64,000 bases of DNA from Chamaecyparis obtusa (GCA_027943335.1 BSBK01005649.1:69501-133500), one strand, 5' to 3'. Shown: positions 22,711 to 36,150, counted from the stretch's first letter. Notes: generated by a model not told the origin, from the sequence alone. Translations and numbers: made by a program.

Positions 22711-23740
22711 TGTAATACCCCAAAATTGGCACCTAATAATTTCAATCAATTTTGGTGCATTTTCTTCAATTTCACATCTTCAAAGTCCTATTTTACTAGG
22801 CAATTTTCTCTCTCCTACCTGACTTTATATTGACTTGATGTCAATTGCAAAAACCCTAATTTGCATTAATCTCACAACATAATTAATTCCTGAAGTATTA
22901 GACTTTATTAGCTAAATAATCCCTATGATAAATTAATTTAATTCTAAAGTCCTAAGTGCTTTAAATTAAAGTAAAATCCACCCCCTTTAGCTAATACACA
23001 TAAAAAAAAGGAATTAATCTTATTTAGTTATTTGAATGGCACCTCTTTATTTGAATTTAATAATTCAAATTACTCGAACAGTCACCCATATGTGGCAATA
23101 TTTCATTGTCTTAATTAAATAAATCTTTCAATATTTGTCTCAATGGGGAATGAAGAGGAAACCGTTCATTTTCAAGAACCTCTTCATTCTCTCCCCGGGC
23201 TTGTCTATTTAATGAACCTTCTCCTTCATTAAAAAAAAGAGCAATTTGAAAGCACATAGACTATAGCGAAATTCTGTCTCAACTATTTACATATTTTCAA
23301 AGCTTATTGCATTAATTAGTTTGCTCTCATTTAGTGTTAATTGCATCCTTCATAGTAGATTAATCTCTTCATTGATATTAGTTAATTATCATCTTTCTTT
23401 CAAGATTTCTTAGACTAGAATTTGCATTCCATATTTGCTTTCAAGTTATTAGATTAAAATCTGCACTTCATTTTAGATTACAAATTGCATCTCTATTCTT
23501 AGATTAATTGTACTTTGCTTATCATTCTAGCTTTCAAATCCTCCATATTAACTCGGTCTTATGGTTGTTGGCTCTCTAATCTAAGAGTAATTAAACACCC
23601 CGATTAATTAAGAGGCAACAGGTCGCTTCACCATGAATTTTGAATTGAGTAATCCATACTCATTCTCGTAATTTGATTGTGTGAGTAATGACTATGTTGC
23701 GTGTGTAGTTGGATTAGAGGTCCACATTTAGCTATATACA
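22711..23740 (+). repeat. Gypsy 5' LTR (1030 bp)
   Basis: It matches 40080-41111 throughout, with scattered substitutions and small indels. TG...CA ends. A TATA-like TCTATTTAATGAACC near 23205 may be the core promoter. Confidence 0.93.
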
Positions 23741-23743
23741 TTC

Positions 23744-23761
23744 TGGCGCCCACCGTGGGGT
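23744..23761 (+). other. Gypsy primer binding site
   Basis: TGGCGCCCACCGTGGGGT lies three bases after the LTR. It is the common primer site of plant Tat-type elements. Confidence 0.88.
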
Positions 23762-25955
23762 AGAAAACTTGATTTTTGGCTTCATTGATTTTAAACTTTT
23801 TTTTTGAATTCTGCAATTTGTCGTACATCCATACTTCTTTGTGTATGGAAGTTCACACGAGATTCCTGAGCATACCGCATGAAGTTTTGCTCCCTGTACC
23901 ACTCTCTCACGCGACATTGTACTCTCTCGCGTAGGCCCTAGTACTTTCTCGCGCGCTGTGTTGTACTTCCTCACGCAAAGTTTCTTTGTTAGACAATTAA
24001 AATTTCTAGATTCTGTAATTTTCTATTGTTTTTTTTTTCTGACATCTAGTTTTTGCTGTTTATTTTATATCCCTATTTTTATCACAACATAACAGTGGTC
24101 TACAGGTCACTTTGTCGAAGATTATTAAAACTTGCTAATGGTTTGATTGCAGGACGATTGCCAAAGAACAATTAAAACATTGTGTTTGTTTTCTTGCTTT
24201 CATTCGCATAGTCTAATTAGGGCTCCATTAAAATTTCTTAAAGGTCCTGATAGCAAAGTAAGGGAATAGGCTCTTCATTATGAGGAATTGACACCCACAG
24301 ATGAAACCGAGACCCAGATGTTGCTAGAATGATGGATACTTGGGGAAGTGGAGAAAGTTAGTGAATCTTTAACACTTCTACTTGCCAGGGGATTATGCTC
24401 TTCTCTCTTTGAGAGAACCAGAAACCCAAAAGCTTGTGGATTTGGTGAAGTGAAGCTAACTCGGTGATGAATTTTCTTGATGTGTTTGGGTGAAGTGAAG
24501 AGGTAGAGAAGTATGCTCTTCTCTCTTTGAGAGAAATAAAAAATCAAACCCTCGGATCTAAGCCAAGTTGTGTCACCTTTAGAGGGCCTGCCGGAAGTTG
24601 AACCTCTGGGAACGACCCAAGTGAGTACGCATCTATCGCCAGTGATTCCGCCTCACTATAATAAAGAATGTTTTGTTGAGTCTAAAGACTCCAAAACCAT
24701 GTTAACTTCCTTCTCTTGATTTTGACATCATCTTGAGAAGGCTCCGTCTGTTGTACTGAGTGGCACTGCTCCTAGCCTTGCTTGCGAGGGTGTATGAATT
24801 TTGGGAGTTGGTGTGGCTGCGAGGCCTCAACCCTGTATCAGGGGTACTAAAGGTTAGTGTGAACATAAGCCCACTAAGAACTTTCCCTAGTTAGTTGCCT
24901 ACCCGGTTCACCTCCGAAAGGAGTCATAATCTTTGCGCAGGGAGGGGGAAGAATCTCGCCCGTAGATTCCCACCATAGGCATGCACTTGCATGCTTGAAG
25001 GTGGTATATGACATTGGCCCCTGCTACAAGGGTAACCTTTGAACATATACTATTGAGTCCTTGGAAACACCAAAAAAATGGGCGCCCTCTAGGGGGTGAC
25101 ATGACTGTGTGAGGTGCATGCATGCGCATAAGTAATGAGGCAAAGGTTTTGGCTTTTTAGCATTTTTTTTGTAGGGATAACTATGTGCTTGTTATCGAGT
25201 CTTCAAATTGTTCATCATGATTAAACAAAGACTCCCCTGATACTACCAAGTTGCTTTGTCCTTGGTAGGTCTATTTTCGACTCTTCTTGTGTCATCATTG
25301 CTTGATCAAACCTTTATGCTTGTAAAAAAATGATTGCAACCTTCAAGCTGAGATTTTTGATTAAACTATCCTTCAAGCTGATTGGAAACTGGATTTCCTG
25401 TCTGAGAATCATTTACACTGTGTACTAAAACCTGTCCTTTATTTCAAAATTTGCATTGAATTGTTGAACACTGTCCTTTTCCCACACAAAGTTTCAGAAA
25501 CTGAGTACTTTCTCGCGCGAGATTTCATTCTCTTGTACAAAGCCTGACATTATCTCATGCATCCTGGTATTCTCTCACGCGAAACTGTAGCCCAATTTTA
25601 AAAAATAGAGACTTATTTCCCATTGACTGGTTGAATTTTTATCTGATCTAGTTTTTGTCTGAGGTTTGTTTATCTATTTTCTTATCATTCATTCTCAGAA
25701 ACTGAGTGTCTCAAGTTGCGAACCGATCGATTTTGCTTAAACTCTCGTTTGTCTCCTTGATTTTTTATCTCATCACTTTGTGCTTTTGTACCTCACATTG
25801 TGATAGTCTTATCTTGGTTGTTCTAGCCATAGTCCTGATGATTCATACCAGGTGCATCTCGCATCTTGGCTGTTCTGGCCTTTATCTCCTTTTCATTGTT
25901 CCTAGAGACAAAGTTTTAGCATTATCCTGAGTCTTCTCTCATTTCATCTTTGTTT
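23762..25955 (+). other. Gypsy leader (non-coding)
   Basis: There is no gene. It contains CTCTCGCGYR / CTCACGCGAAA words in clusters at 23915-23985 and 25505-25590; similar words recur near 38430-38620 at the other end of the element. Confidence 0.7.
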
Positions 25956-28472
25956 ATGACTGCCACGACTTGAAGTGGCAAAACTTATCCCACTCAGAAT
26001 ACTGGTCAAGGTAGAAGTGAACCTCCTAATCAAGAAATAGATCATTCTGGATCTGTTGCGAAATTTGACCTTTGTGAGGAATCCTCAAATTCTTCGTTGA
26101 GTACTTTGAAAGATAGCTCGTCTCAATCACCTCTAGCATTCCAAGAGTGTTTTAATCTATTGTTTGAAGTACAACCTGGTTTCTCATTTCAAGATTAGGA
26201 CAACTCATTCTTCCAAAACAACTCATTGTTTCATAACTTTGAAAGACCTTTTCCTCGGACTAATCCCATTATCGTATTTGTTGATCCTGCTGAAGACAGT
26301 GACTCATTTGAACCTATTGATCCTTTTGATCTTGTTCATGCACCAAAGGTTACCTTAGCCACACCCTTTCAATGTCGTTCACATCATTTTACTAAGGCTT
26401 CACTTGCTGTACAGTCCTACGTTGATAAGATGGGAGAGCCATTTGACTTCCAACCAGGCAAATAAAACCAAACTTTTGATCAGTCCCAAAATAACCAGCA
26501 TTTTGGTCAATCTTCCAATGACCAACGTCATGCCCAACCTCAAAATGAGCAACGCCATGATCAAACCTAAGATGATCAACATCAACCTCAAAACAAAGCT
26601 CAAGGAGGTCAACCAGCATATCTTTATCATCCTACTCCTTATGATCAGACTCAAGATCAAGTCCCAAGTATCTATGAGATCATTAGCAATGATGGTGATG
26701 ACACCATAACTCAAAATGACATAGACGCTATGAAAGAAAACAAGGGTCTTATTAAGATGATGGAGATCCTCCTAGAGGAGAAAGAAAAGTACTTCCTTGA
26801 GCTAGCTAATCAAGGGGCCAAGTTACCCTCAGATTTTCAAGTTGAAACACTCGTGGCCAAGGAAGAAGAAACTGAGACCACAAAGTTGCAAAAGATGGTC
26901 TGAGACATGCAAGATCAGATTAGTCAACTTGCGAAGAATAAGGACAAACCCACCCAACAATTCACCATGGAAAGTATTTGTCCTTTCCCCTTCGATAGAA
27001 GTCTTCATATGCCACCTTTTCCCAAAGGTGTAGAGCTCCCTAAATATGACAAATACTTGGGTGCAACTGATCCCCAAGATCACTTGAGGGAGTTTGGCAC
27101 ATTATCTATGGAATTCATGCATGATCAAACCTATCTTATGTGCTTATTTCCTCGTAGTTTGGGTGGACCAGCTATGGAATGGTTTTCTAGATTGCCCACT
27201 AGCATTAAGACTTTTGATGAAATGGCCAATCTATTTCTTCAACATTACTCACATAATATTCAGCATCCGGTCAACATTCAGGATCTTTGCAATTTAAAAC
27301 AATGACAAGGAGAATCTTTCCTAACATTTCTCCAAAGGTGGAGACAACTATGTACAAGGTGTCCTCACAAGCTACTAGAGTCCGAGAGACTCGACATTTT
27401 CTTAAACAATCTTATCCTTGACTTCGGATACCAAGTGCAATTACAAGGTCCTCTAACCTTTGATAACATGATTAAACAAGCAGTACGAATAGAGGCCTTT
27501 ATGATCAAGAAAGGTGAATTAACTTTGAGTAAAGACAACAAACAGGGATCTTCAAACTCAAATAAGGATAAAAGGAAGTTTGTTAACAAGAATAGAGACA
27601 TTGTGAATGATGGAGTGGTCAACACTGTGACGCCGAAACCTGCTAAGTCTATTTTTAATCTCTTTTCCACCATACAAGCAGTTAAGGTGGCTGAAAAACA
27701 TGTGGTAGAAAATCAACAACCTTCAAGGTTTTCTAGAAACAAACCTTGGGCATCACGACCCAAGCACGAATTCACTTCCTTGGGAGAACCACTTGATGTG
27801 GTCTATAAAACTCTTGTGCAGAATCAGATTCTTACTCCTTTAGAAAAGCATCTCTATGACCCACAACCATGACCTCATTGGTGGAATGGCAATGCCTATT
27901 GTGACTATCACCAGAATAAGGGTCATAAGACTTCTACTTGTCTTCAGTTGAAACATAAGGTCCAAGATTTGATTGATAGTGGTGCCATTGTTGTGGACGA
28001 CCATAACAAGAATTTGGACCATCAAGCATTTAAGGATCCCTTTCCTCCTCATGAGAAGGGTTAGTCGTCAAATGCTAAGAATACCAATGCTAAAGTCAAT
28101 TACACATACACTAATGATGACAATGTTATTGGTATGATTGAACTTGTTGAGATAGAGTACTGTGACGTGATTACTATTAAGGGGAGCCATGTTGCTCCCA
28201 AACCTAAGACTCCTTTCATCTTGCGTAGTTCCGCATATCGTTTGTCTGAATCTAAAGAACCTCAAGACTGTGCTAATGTGGTTACTTGATCACGAGGAAG
28301 AGTTATTTTGAAAGGTCTTGATGCCTCTACATCCACTCTGAAGCAAACCGTGAATAAGATTGTTGTTGGCCCTACCAACAAGAACACGAAACCTATCCCT
28401 ACAGCTAGCTCGGCTAGTTATAGCATCTTAGATCAGCTCCAGTGAACCAACACTCAGATTACCATTTTTGAG
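25956..28472 (+). pseudogene. gag: Gypsy (Tat) Gag
   Basis: The frame is opened by the ATG at 25956 and runs in one phase into pol, broken only by stop codons. A Gln/Asp/His-rich stretch (26400-26650) precedes a short coiled-coil-like segment. The Gag capsid domain spans about 26980-27500: LGATDPQDHLREFGTLSMEF, GGPAMEWFSRLP, SFLTFLQRWRQLC. A zinc-knuckle-like CDYHQNKGHKTSTC lies near 27900, followed by LKHKVQDLIDSGAI, the usual Tat arrangement. Stops fall near 25971, 26197, 26463, 26567, 26899, 27303, 27870, 28062, 28288 and 28443, nearly all where the family has Gln or Arg. Non-functional. Confidence 0.88.
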
Positions 28473-29012
28473 TTGTTGAAGATCTCGCTTGCTCATAGGC
28501 ATATTTTGGATAAAGCCCTCGCCGAGGCAAACAATCCCAAGGATCTCAATCTCAACCGGTTCCAATCTATGGTGGGTCATTTGACCTTGCCTCACTATCT
28601 ATCCTTCTTTGAAGAAGATGATCACTCTTTGAGCCATCCACATAACACTCCCTTTCATATAGAGGTCATGATAGGTCCCAAACACGTCCGTCGAGTGCTC
28701 ATAGACAATAGCGCTGGTCTTAATATCTATTCCGCTAAGCTGCTTACTCAGCTAGGTTATGATGAGAATTGTATAGACTCTTGCAAAAATATTACCATTA
28801 AAGCTTATGATGAGGAAGAACGCAAGTCCCAAGGCTTAGTTGTGCTACCTATCCATGTAGGACCTATTGAGAGAGATGTTACTTTTCAAGTTCTTGACAT
28901 TCCTCTTGCCTACAACATCTTGTTGGGTAGGCCATGGATTCATGAGATGCAGGATGTTCCGTCCATGTACCATTAATGCATTAAGTTTCCATTTCATGGG
29001 GCGGAAGTCACT
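28473..29012 (+). pseudogene. Gypsy aspartic protease
   Basis: Same frame as gag. The segment includes HIEVMIGPKHVRRVLIDNSA, the active-site region of a retroviral-type protease. Tat proteases have D-N-G at this point and this copy has D-N-S, consistent with a single G-to-A change. AYNILLGRPWIHEM is the conserved C-terminal block. A stop at 28975 follows PSMYH where relatives have Gln (HQCIKF). Confidence 0.82.
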
Positions 29013-30587
29013 ATGCCTGCTAATACCAATTACTCTTGCAACACTCTTGTGCAATCTGTAGATAGCTTTGTTTTGGCTAATAGAGACTCCACTGAGTTTT
29101 ATGATGCTAAGCTTAAGGAAATGGAACAAACTCTGAGACTTACAGATACAGGTATGGGAGAATATCAAATTGAACCTATGCTATCACTTGCTACTCTACC
29201 TCTGTCCCCACGCTCTTATGGGAGACCTTCTAAGGGTAACAAAACTTCTGATGACCTTCCTCAAACAATCTACAATGGCACCTTTGTACGGGCCTCTACA
29301 CCTTTAGAAGATGAGGATGAAGAGAGGGCTATCACAACTTGGATATATAAAGGAAAAGAGATAGTTGAAACAACTACTCCACCTCCAAATTTAGAGCAAG
29401 AGCCATATAGTGAGGCCTTCAAGATCATGAAGCGCTTTGGCTATAAGGGGAGTGGTCCTATAGGAAAGAATTACAATGGTTTGCTAAAGCCCATTGAAGC
29501 TACAGGTTGTAGCACAAAGGATACTACTAGCTTAGGCTTCAAAAATATCCCCTTTCATTTAGGGATAAACAAATTTGTACTAGAGCCTGAACTTGAACCT
29601 AAGTCAGAATTTGATGATACTACTCCAGAGGTAAATCTAGAGGCCAGCTTTGATGAAGACACATTTCCATATTCTATTCCTCCGGAACTTGCTACACTCT
29701 TTGCAGAACCTGATGAGCCTATCATACGTGTCCATATGGTAGAGACTGATGCTGATTCTGATAAAACCTCTTTAGTGCATCAATTCACATATGAGAAATG
29801 GAAAGAAATGTTAAATGATGATCCCAATTTTCCAAGTGAACAATATAGACCGCCACATTTCCAAAAGTGGTATGAACAAGAAAAACTCCAGCAAACCATT
29901 AATGCCACAAGGAATGAAGATGAGTCAGGTGATACAACTAGTACTAATGGAATTCCCAGATCAAGTATTGACTCACATGAATACGAGTTTGACTCTTTGT
30001 CTGATGCTACTTATGATAAAGATATAGACATGGTGCATACCTATGAAAGACTTCTCGAAGTAGGTGAAGGGTCTAGCGTTAGGCCGCACAAATTAGATGC
30101 CACCGATGTTAACATGTCCTCTACTCCCAATGTAAGGTATTATAGGGATTCGAACACTCCTTTGGATGAGATCGCTCTAGGTCTTGACTTGCTCATCTGC
30201 GCTTTTGATGGTTATACCGTGAATGCAATTGAACCAGTCACTACTTGTCTTTCACTCCGCCGTCTCGATTTGATAAACTGGAACTTCCCTTCCGCATCCA
30301 ATGAAGTTATAACATTCCAGAATGATTACGATTTAGCTTGTTACCTGCATGCTATTGAACCTATGATGTCCTCCACCAGCGAAAGCAATGTCAGCATGAC
30401 AGAGGCAGATATCAAGTATCTTAGTCAAAAAATTAAAAGAAGAAAAAATAGATGCTCTGATGGTGAAAACCACATTGTGGCAGTATCAAAGCCAAAAATA
30501 GTAAAAATAAAAGACATATCCAAGGGTGAAAACCTCTCTGAGGCACCCAGGGATGAGATACTTGATACGCTTCTGAGCCACTTTTAA
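29013..30587 (+). pseudogene. Gypsy protease-RT linker with G-patch segment
   Basis: A 524-codon stretch without stops continues the gag-pol frame. Its best-defined part, about 29417-29560, has AFKIMKRFGYKGSGPIGKNY and GLLKPIEATG. This is the Gly-rich G-patch-like motif known between protease and RT in Tat elements. The rest is acidic and poorly conserved. A TAA at 30585 ends it where relatives read HFQERSS. This is part of one polyprotein, not a separate gene. Confidence 0.75.
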
Positions 30588-32087
30588 GAGAGATCATCAG
30601 TATTGATTGAGCTGACATAGCCAGTAAATTTGGGTACAGAGGCTGCTCCACAAATTATTCATCTAGCACAATCATTGTCTGCAAAAGAAAAAGAAGAGTT
30701 CACTAACTTCTTTCAAAGCAAGAAAATAAACTTTGCATGGACTTACTCTGACATGCCTGGATTAGACCGCAATCTATTCATGCACCATCTGTCCATTGCA
30801 CTAGGTATCAAACCTGTTAATCAGAAGGTGTGAAAGATGCATCCACACGTGGCACTTTTGGTCAAAGAAGAGCTAGAAAAGCTTCTTAAGGTTGGTTTCA
30901 TAAGAACTATTGATTATGTAGAATGGATTTCAAATATTATCCCAGTCACCAAACATGATAAATCCATTCGTGTGTGTACAGACTTCAGGGATCTAAATAA
31001 GGCATGTCCAAAAGATGATTTCCCATTGCCTAATATTGACATGATAGTAGACATGACAATAGGATATGAGATGTATTCCTTGATGGATGGCTTTTCTAGC
31101 TATAATCAAATAAAAATTGCACTAGAATATCAATAAAAGACCTCTTTCACATGTGCCTGGGGCACCTTTTGCTAGAATGTCATGCCTTTTGGGCTTAAGA
31201 ATGCTGAAGCAACATATCAGAGAGATGTCACCATTATTTTCCATGATATGATGCATAAAATAATGGAGGATTATGTGGACAATACTTTAGCCAAAATCAT
31301 GCAACGAAGAACTCATCTTACAGATTTGGGTCCCATACTTGACCGCATGGAACAATTTAGTCTCAGACTTAATCCAAAGAAATGTGCTTTCGGTGTCACT
31401 TCTGGGAAACTCTTGGGTTACATCATTTCAGCTAAAGGCATAGAAGTTGATCTTGAAAAGGTGCAAGCTATTATGGACATGCCTCCACCTAAGAATATCA
31501 GTCAAATGAGAGGATTACAAGGAAGGCTACAATCTATTCGGCGCTTCATTTCACAGCTAGTTGACAAGTCGCAACCATTCACTAAAACTTTGCATAAGGG
31601 TGTGACTTATGAATGGAATGAAGAATGTGACAGGGGACTCACTCAAATTAAACAATATCTTGCTAATCCACCTATATTGATGCCTCTTATTCATGGGAAG
31701 ATGCTTATACTATACATCTCAGCAACAAACACATCTTTGGGTGCTCTCCTAGCTCAAGAAGATCAGAACAACAAAGAGAGAGCCATATATTATATCAACA
31801 GAACATTGGTTTCTTATGAAATGAACTATTCTATCATTGAGAAAGCTTGTCTAGTAGTCGTGTTTTCTTCTCAGAAGTTGCAGCATTATATGCTAGCTCA
31901 CACCACAAGGCTTATTGCAAAAATTGATCCACTAAAGTATTTACTAAGCAAGGCTGCCCTCACAGGTAGATTAGCAAAATGGGTGATGATACTTAGTGAA
32001 TTTGACATTGAGTATGTGGAAAGAAAAGCTATTAAAGGACAAGCTATTGCTGATCAGTTGGCGGAAGCTCCTCTGAAAGATCACTAG
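30588..32087 (+). pseudogene. pol: Gypsy RT and first RNase H
   Basis: Same frame. RT motifs: MHPHVALLVKEELEKLL, then VCTDFRDLNKACPKDDFPLP (first catalytic region near 30975), SLMDGFSSYNQIKI and VMPFGLKNAEATYQR. The catalytic box reads EDYVDNTLAK (31268-31297): the second Asp of YVDD is Asn, a GAY-to-AAT change that would inactivate the enzyme. RNase H: LILYISATNTSLGALLAQED, EKACLVVVFSSQKLQHYM, GQAIADQLAEAP. Stops near 30617, 30832, 31135, 31174 and 32085; the one at 31174 sits where relatives have Trp (FCWNVMPFGLKN). Confidence 0.92.
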
Positions 32088-32746
32088 CCTTTGAATTCCT
32101 AGATGAATCCATCATGCTTCTCACACATCAAGCTTAGAGCATGTTCTTTGATGGATCATTCACTCAGCAAGGATCTGGTGCAGGCATTCTGTTTATAACA
32201 CCTCAAAGATACTCATTACCAAAAGCTTACAAAATGTTGTTTCCCTATACAAACAACATTACTGAATATGAAGCTCTCATTAACAACATGAAGATAGCCA
32301 TTGAATGGCATGTGGATGAGCTCAAGGTCTTTGGAGACTCTCAGTTAATCATAAACCAAGTTAATGATGTCTACCAAACAAAAGATGACAAGCTAGTACC
32401 TTACAAAAGAATGGTGGATGATCTCAAATGGTATTTTGCACACATTTCTTTCCAACAAATTCCAAGGGCAGACAATAAAGCAGCCAATGCTATGGCCACT
32501 CTTTCTTCACTGTTACAAATGCTAGAAAATGACTTCAGACATGAATTCCTAGTGGAGGCATTACACTACCCTGCCTATGACATTCCTAAATCCAAGATGA
32601 TCTGTTCAATCATTGGACATGATTCATCCCACTACCACCATATCTATTCCTACCTCCATGACCAAATCATTCCAGACACCTATACTCAAAATGAAAAGTG
32701 TCACCTAATTCGTACTACTTCATGATATGTCATCATAGAAAATGAC
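32088..32746 (+). pseudogene. Gypsy second (archaeal-type) RNase H
   Basis: It is one frame away from the RT, implying an indel around 32088-32095. Visible: MFFDGSFTQQGSGAGILF (first Asp), NITEYEALINNMKIAIEW (Glu), LKVFGDSQLIINQV (Asp) and IPRADNKAANAMATL (final His/Asp region). These four blocks identify the extra RNase H of Tat elements. A TAG just before MFFDGS sits where relatives have Trp, and a TGA near 32724 separates it from integrase. Confidence 0.88.
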
Positions 32747-33885
32747 TTGTATAGATGGGGTCTAGACGGTACCCTCCTTAGGTGTCTAGAACCCGATGAG
32801 TCCAAATGTGCGCTAGCTGAGGTACACAAAGGCATCTATGGGTCTCATTCAAGTGGTCTGACATTAGCTCAAAAACTTATTAGAGCTGGTTACTACTGGC
32901 CAGATATGGAGAAAGAAGCCATTCAATACGCCAAGACTTGTAAACAATGCCAATTTCATGGAAATCTGATCCATGCTCCTGCTAAAGAGCTTATTCCTTT
33001 CATCAATTTCTAGCCATTTCAGCAATGGGCCTTTGATTTGGTAGGTCAAAGACAACCTTCTTCTTCCAGAGGACATAAGTTTATCATCACAACTACTGAC
33101 TATTTTACTAAGTGGGTTGAGGCAGTCCCTCTAGCTGTAGCTGGTGGCAAGTCTATGGCTATGTTTATACTGAACTATATCATTTGTAGATATGGTGTAC
33201 CTCATCCATTATTACTGACAATTGGGGACAATTTAAGAACAAGAACCTGAGAGAGTTATGCACCAAATTCAAGATTATTCAACATTGGTCGTCTATCTAT
33301 TAGCCTCAGGGTAATGGACAAGTGGAAGCTTGTAATAAGACAATTCTCAAAATCTTTCATTGAACAGTTCATAAATCTGGTAGAGATTGGCATCTTCAGA
33401 TTAATTTGGCTTTGTGGGCCTACATAACAAGTATCCAAATGCCAACAGGGACTACGCCCTTTGCCTTGGTTTATGGAGAAAATGCAGTATTACCTATTGA
33501 TGTTGAGATTCCTACATTGTGAATCTCCTTGAGGGGCCTCATCACTGATGAAGAGAACAAAATATCCCAGCTTCAAGAGCTTGAGTTACTTGATGAACGT
33601 CGGAAGGTGGCATTTGATCATCTGAGAGCATACCAAAAGAGGATGTCCAAAGCATACACTAAGAAAGTCAGACAAAGAGAATTCCAAGTGGGTGATCTCA
33701 TCCTGAGAGAAAACCCCAAGAATTAGCAGTAGCAAGTCTAGAAAGGGAAATTTGAACCAAAGTGGCTTGGTTCGTATGTTATTACTGTAGCATTTGGGTC
33801 TGGTGCTTATTGACTCTCCACCACTGAAGGAGAATAGCTCAAAGAGCCTATCAACACTCTTCACTTGAAGAAATTCTACAGTTGA
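32747..33885 (+). pseudogene. Gypsy integrase
   Basis: The zinc-binding HHCC is visible as EVHKGIYGSHSSG and CKQCQFHG. The catalytic core has FDLVGQ (first Asp), TIGDNL (second Asp, where the usual S/T-D-N-G is altered) and GNGQVEACNK (Glu). A one-base loss near 33236 shifts the frame. The C-terminal part includes DERRKVAFDHLRAYQKRMSK and a decayed KFEPKWLGSYVI block. It ends at TGA 33883-33885. Stops near 33012, 33300, 33360 and 33520. Confidence 0.88.
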
Positions 33886-33994
33886 GGCATCCTCTGTGTG
33901 CTCATGTACATACCTATTGGTCCTGAAAAAATCCTAAAAATGGTATATTGGCAAAAATCCTAAAAATTGTAAAATGTCATAAAAAAATGATCAT

Positions 33995-34300
33995 CTTAGT
34001 CAAAACTTGGTAAACAGGCGCTTTGATGTATCTATTATCTTGGTGAAAACCTGGTAAACAAGCACCTTGATAATAATAAAAAAAATAGAAAATTTGAAAA
34101 AATACAACAAAAATCAAAAGATAAAAAATACAAAAAAAATGAAATATTCAAAAATATAAAAAAAAAAGAGAAAAAGAGAAAAGTACAAAAAAATTGAAAA
34201 AGAAGAAAAATGTGCCATTGATGAAAACCTGGTAAACAGGCAACATGGTAGCAAAAATAGAATCTCTGCCAAGATGGTGAAAACTTGGTAAACAAGTGCC
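33995..34300 (+). repeat. Short repeats of GTGAAAACCTGGTAAACA
   Basis: Four copies of a GRTGAAAACYTGGTAAACARG word, near 34002, 34041, 34222 and 34276, separated by A-rich sequence. It lies just downstream of integrase in the gypsy 3' region. Confidence 0.75.
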
Positions 34301-34554
34301 TCTTGTTTCCTGAAGCTATTTCTCATCTCGGCACCATTTGGCTCTTACTTTCTTGCTTTAGTTTGCTTTCCCGCTTTCTTGCATTAGTTTGTTTCCTCTT
34401 TAGTCTGTTTCCTGCTTTAGTTTGCTCGCTCATGCACTTGCTTTCAGTTGTCTTTGAGATTTTCCTTGACTCTTCATGGATTGGAACTGGTCACACTTGG
34501 GGGCACCTTCCTGGTTTAGGGGGCATTGTCCTATTGCTTTCAAAAGTTTTGTTC

Positions 34555-34930
34555 GTGCATCAGTCACCAGTGATTCTCACTGCATCTGCTTGCTGATGCC
34601 TAACTGCTTTTGAGATTTCTCTCCTTGAGGATCTCTCGTGTATCGATCGCCAATGGTTCTCACTGTGCCTACCTACTGATACTTAGCTCTTATTTGAACC
34701 CCTCTCTTTCAAGATCTCTTCCTTACATCAGTCACCAGTGGTTCTCACTGCGTCTGCCTACTGATGTTTCGCTCGTGCTTTATTCTCTCTTTCAAGAATC
34801 TTCCTTGTATCGGTCACTAGTGGTTCTCACTATGTCTTCCTGCTGATACTTGGTCTGCGCTCTAATTTCTTCTTGAGACTTCATCTCTTGCGACAGTCAC
34901 CAGTGGTTCTCACTGGGTCTGCCTGCTGTT
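34555..34930 (+). repeat. Degenerate tandem array, about 83-bp unit, five copies
   Basis: CAGTCACCAGTGGTTCTCAC recurs near 34561, 34645, 34730, 34811 and 34893, each followed by TGYRTCTGCCTRCTGAT-like sequence and a CT-rich spacer. Tandem arrays in the 3' untranslated region are a known feature of plant Tat-type elements. Confidence 0.82.
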
Positions 34931-36065
34931 GCTATCCCGTTGAGACTTCAAACATTGTACGATTCCATTCGACTTCAATCTGCTTGAACACAAATGTAAA
35001 CTGAAACTAAAACTAAATTTGTGATCCTTTGAAGCATGCTAAGCTTTTCCTTTGGGTGTTTGTTTGTTTGTTTTCTTTATCATTTCCCCTCGAGCGAATC
35101 TAAGACATCTTTCTTGACTGAGAAACGTGAAGACTGGGGGCATGATCTTTTCTTTGCTTTCTGTTTGTTGGTTTAGTTCCAATGATCCAATGAATTCACA
35201 TAAGAGGGGTGTCCATCTGTAAGAGCCTTCATCTTGTATTGAATGGCCATGTGTACCTCGACTCCTTTTATATGGAAACTTTGGTGAGGTTGGTTCTTCT
35301 CCTTGTATGTTTTGAGTGACTTCTTTCTGCTACGAGTAAAATTGCAAATGATCGTCCTGCTAAGTGAACGTAGGGGTCACTATGAGAAATCTTTGGCAAA
35401 AGAAGGAACTCTTGTGTGTCTAGTGTGTTTGTTTGCAAGCAACATTCAGGTCATTCTAGCAATTATGCTTTGATGCTTATGTTAACTTGCTAAATCAAAA
35501 GGAATAGGTGTTCAGGTCATTCTGGCTTCTTGTGCTTTAATGCTTACACATTATTTTGACAAATCTAAGACTTATGTCATATTCATATTCTCATGATTGC
35601 AATATCAATGAGGGTTGTATGACATCTTGTGAATATCTCGTGCCTAAAAGAAATCGATGATGATAAATGTGATGAGTCCAACAACCAAGTCCTAGGGTTT
35701 GTGTTTAGCTTAGGCTTGCATTTTCATTCTAGGCTTGCATTGAGACAGTGTTTGGTGCTCTCTTATTTGTTCATCGAAGGTTCTCATCTTTTGTCCTGGG
35801 TTCATCATGGCTGCACAAGTGTTCGGTCCTCACTCTCAATCTTCAAAACATCTTTTTGATTAGTACCTATCATATATTGCTATATCCTGCATGAGATGGT
35901 TAGTACCATTTTCATTATATTTTCATTACATTTTCATTGCATTTTCATCTGCATCCATAAAATCCATATACATTTGCATATCCATTTGCATGTGCATCCA
36001 CTATAAGCATACATAAAATCATACATTGCATTCATTTATCTATCATCTATCATTGCATTTCACAT
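34931..36065. other. Gypsy 3' region, non-coding
   Basis: I see no gene. 35455-35555 has two TTCAGGTCATTCTRGC words, and 35920-36065 is a CAT-rich degenerate repeat (CATTTTCATTGCATTTTCAT). Confidence 0.5.
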
Positions 36066-36150
36066 TGCATATTCATACACCATCATAAAATAAACCATTG
36101 CATATTCATACACCATCATAAAATAAAACATGTGCATATTCATATCATAA
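36066..36150. repeat. 33-bp tandem repeat, CAT-rich
   Basis: CATTGCATATTCATACACCA followed by TCATAAAATAAAC occurs twice in succession, with a third, partial copy. Confidence 0.75.
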
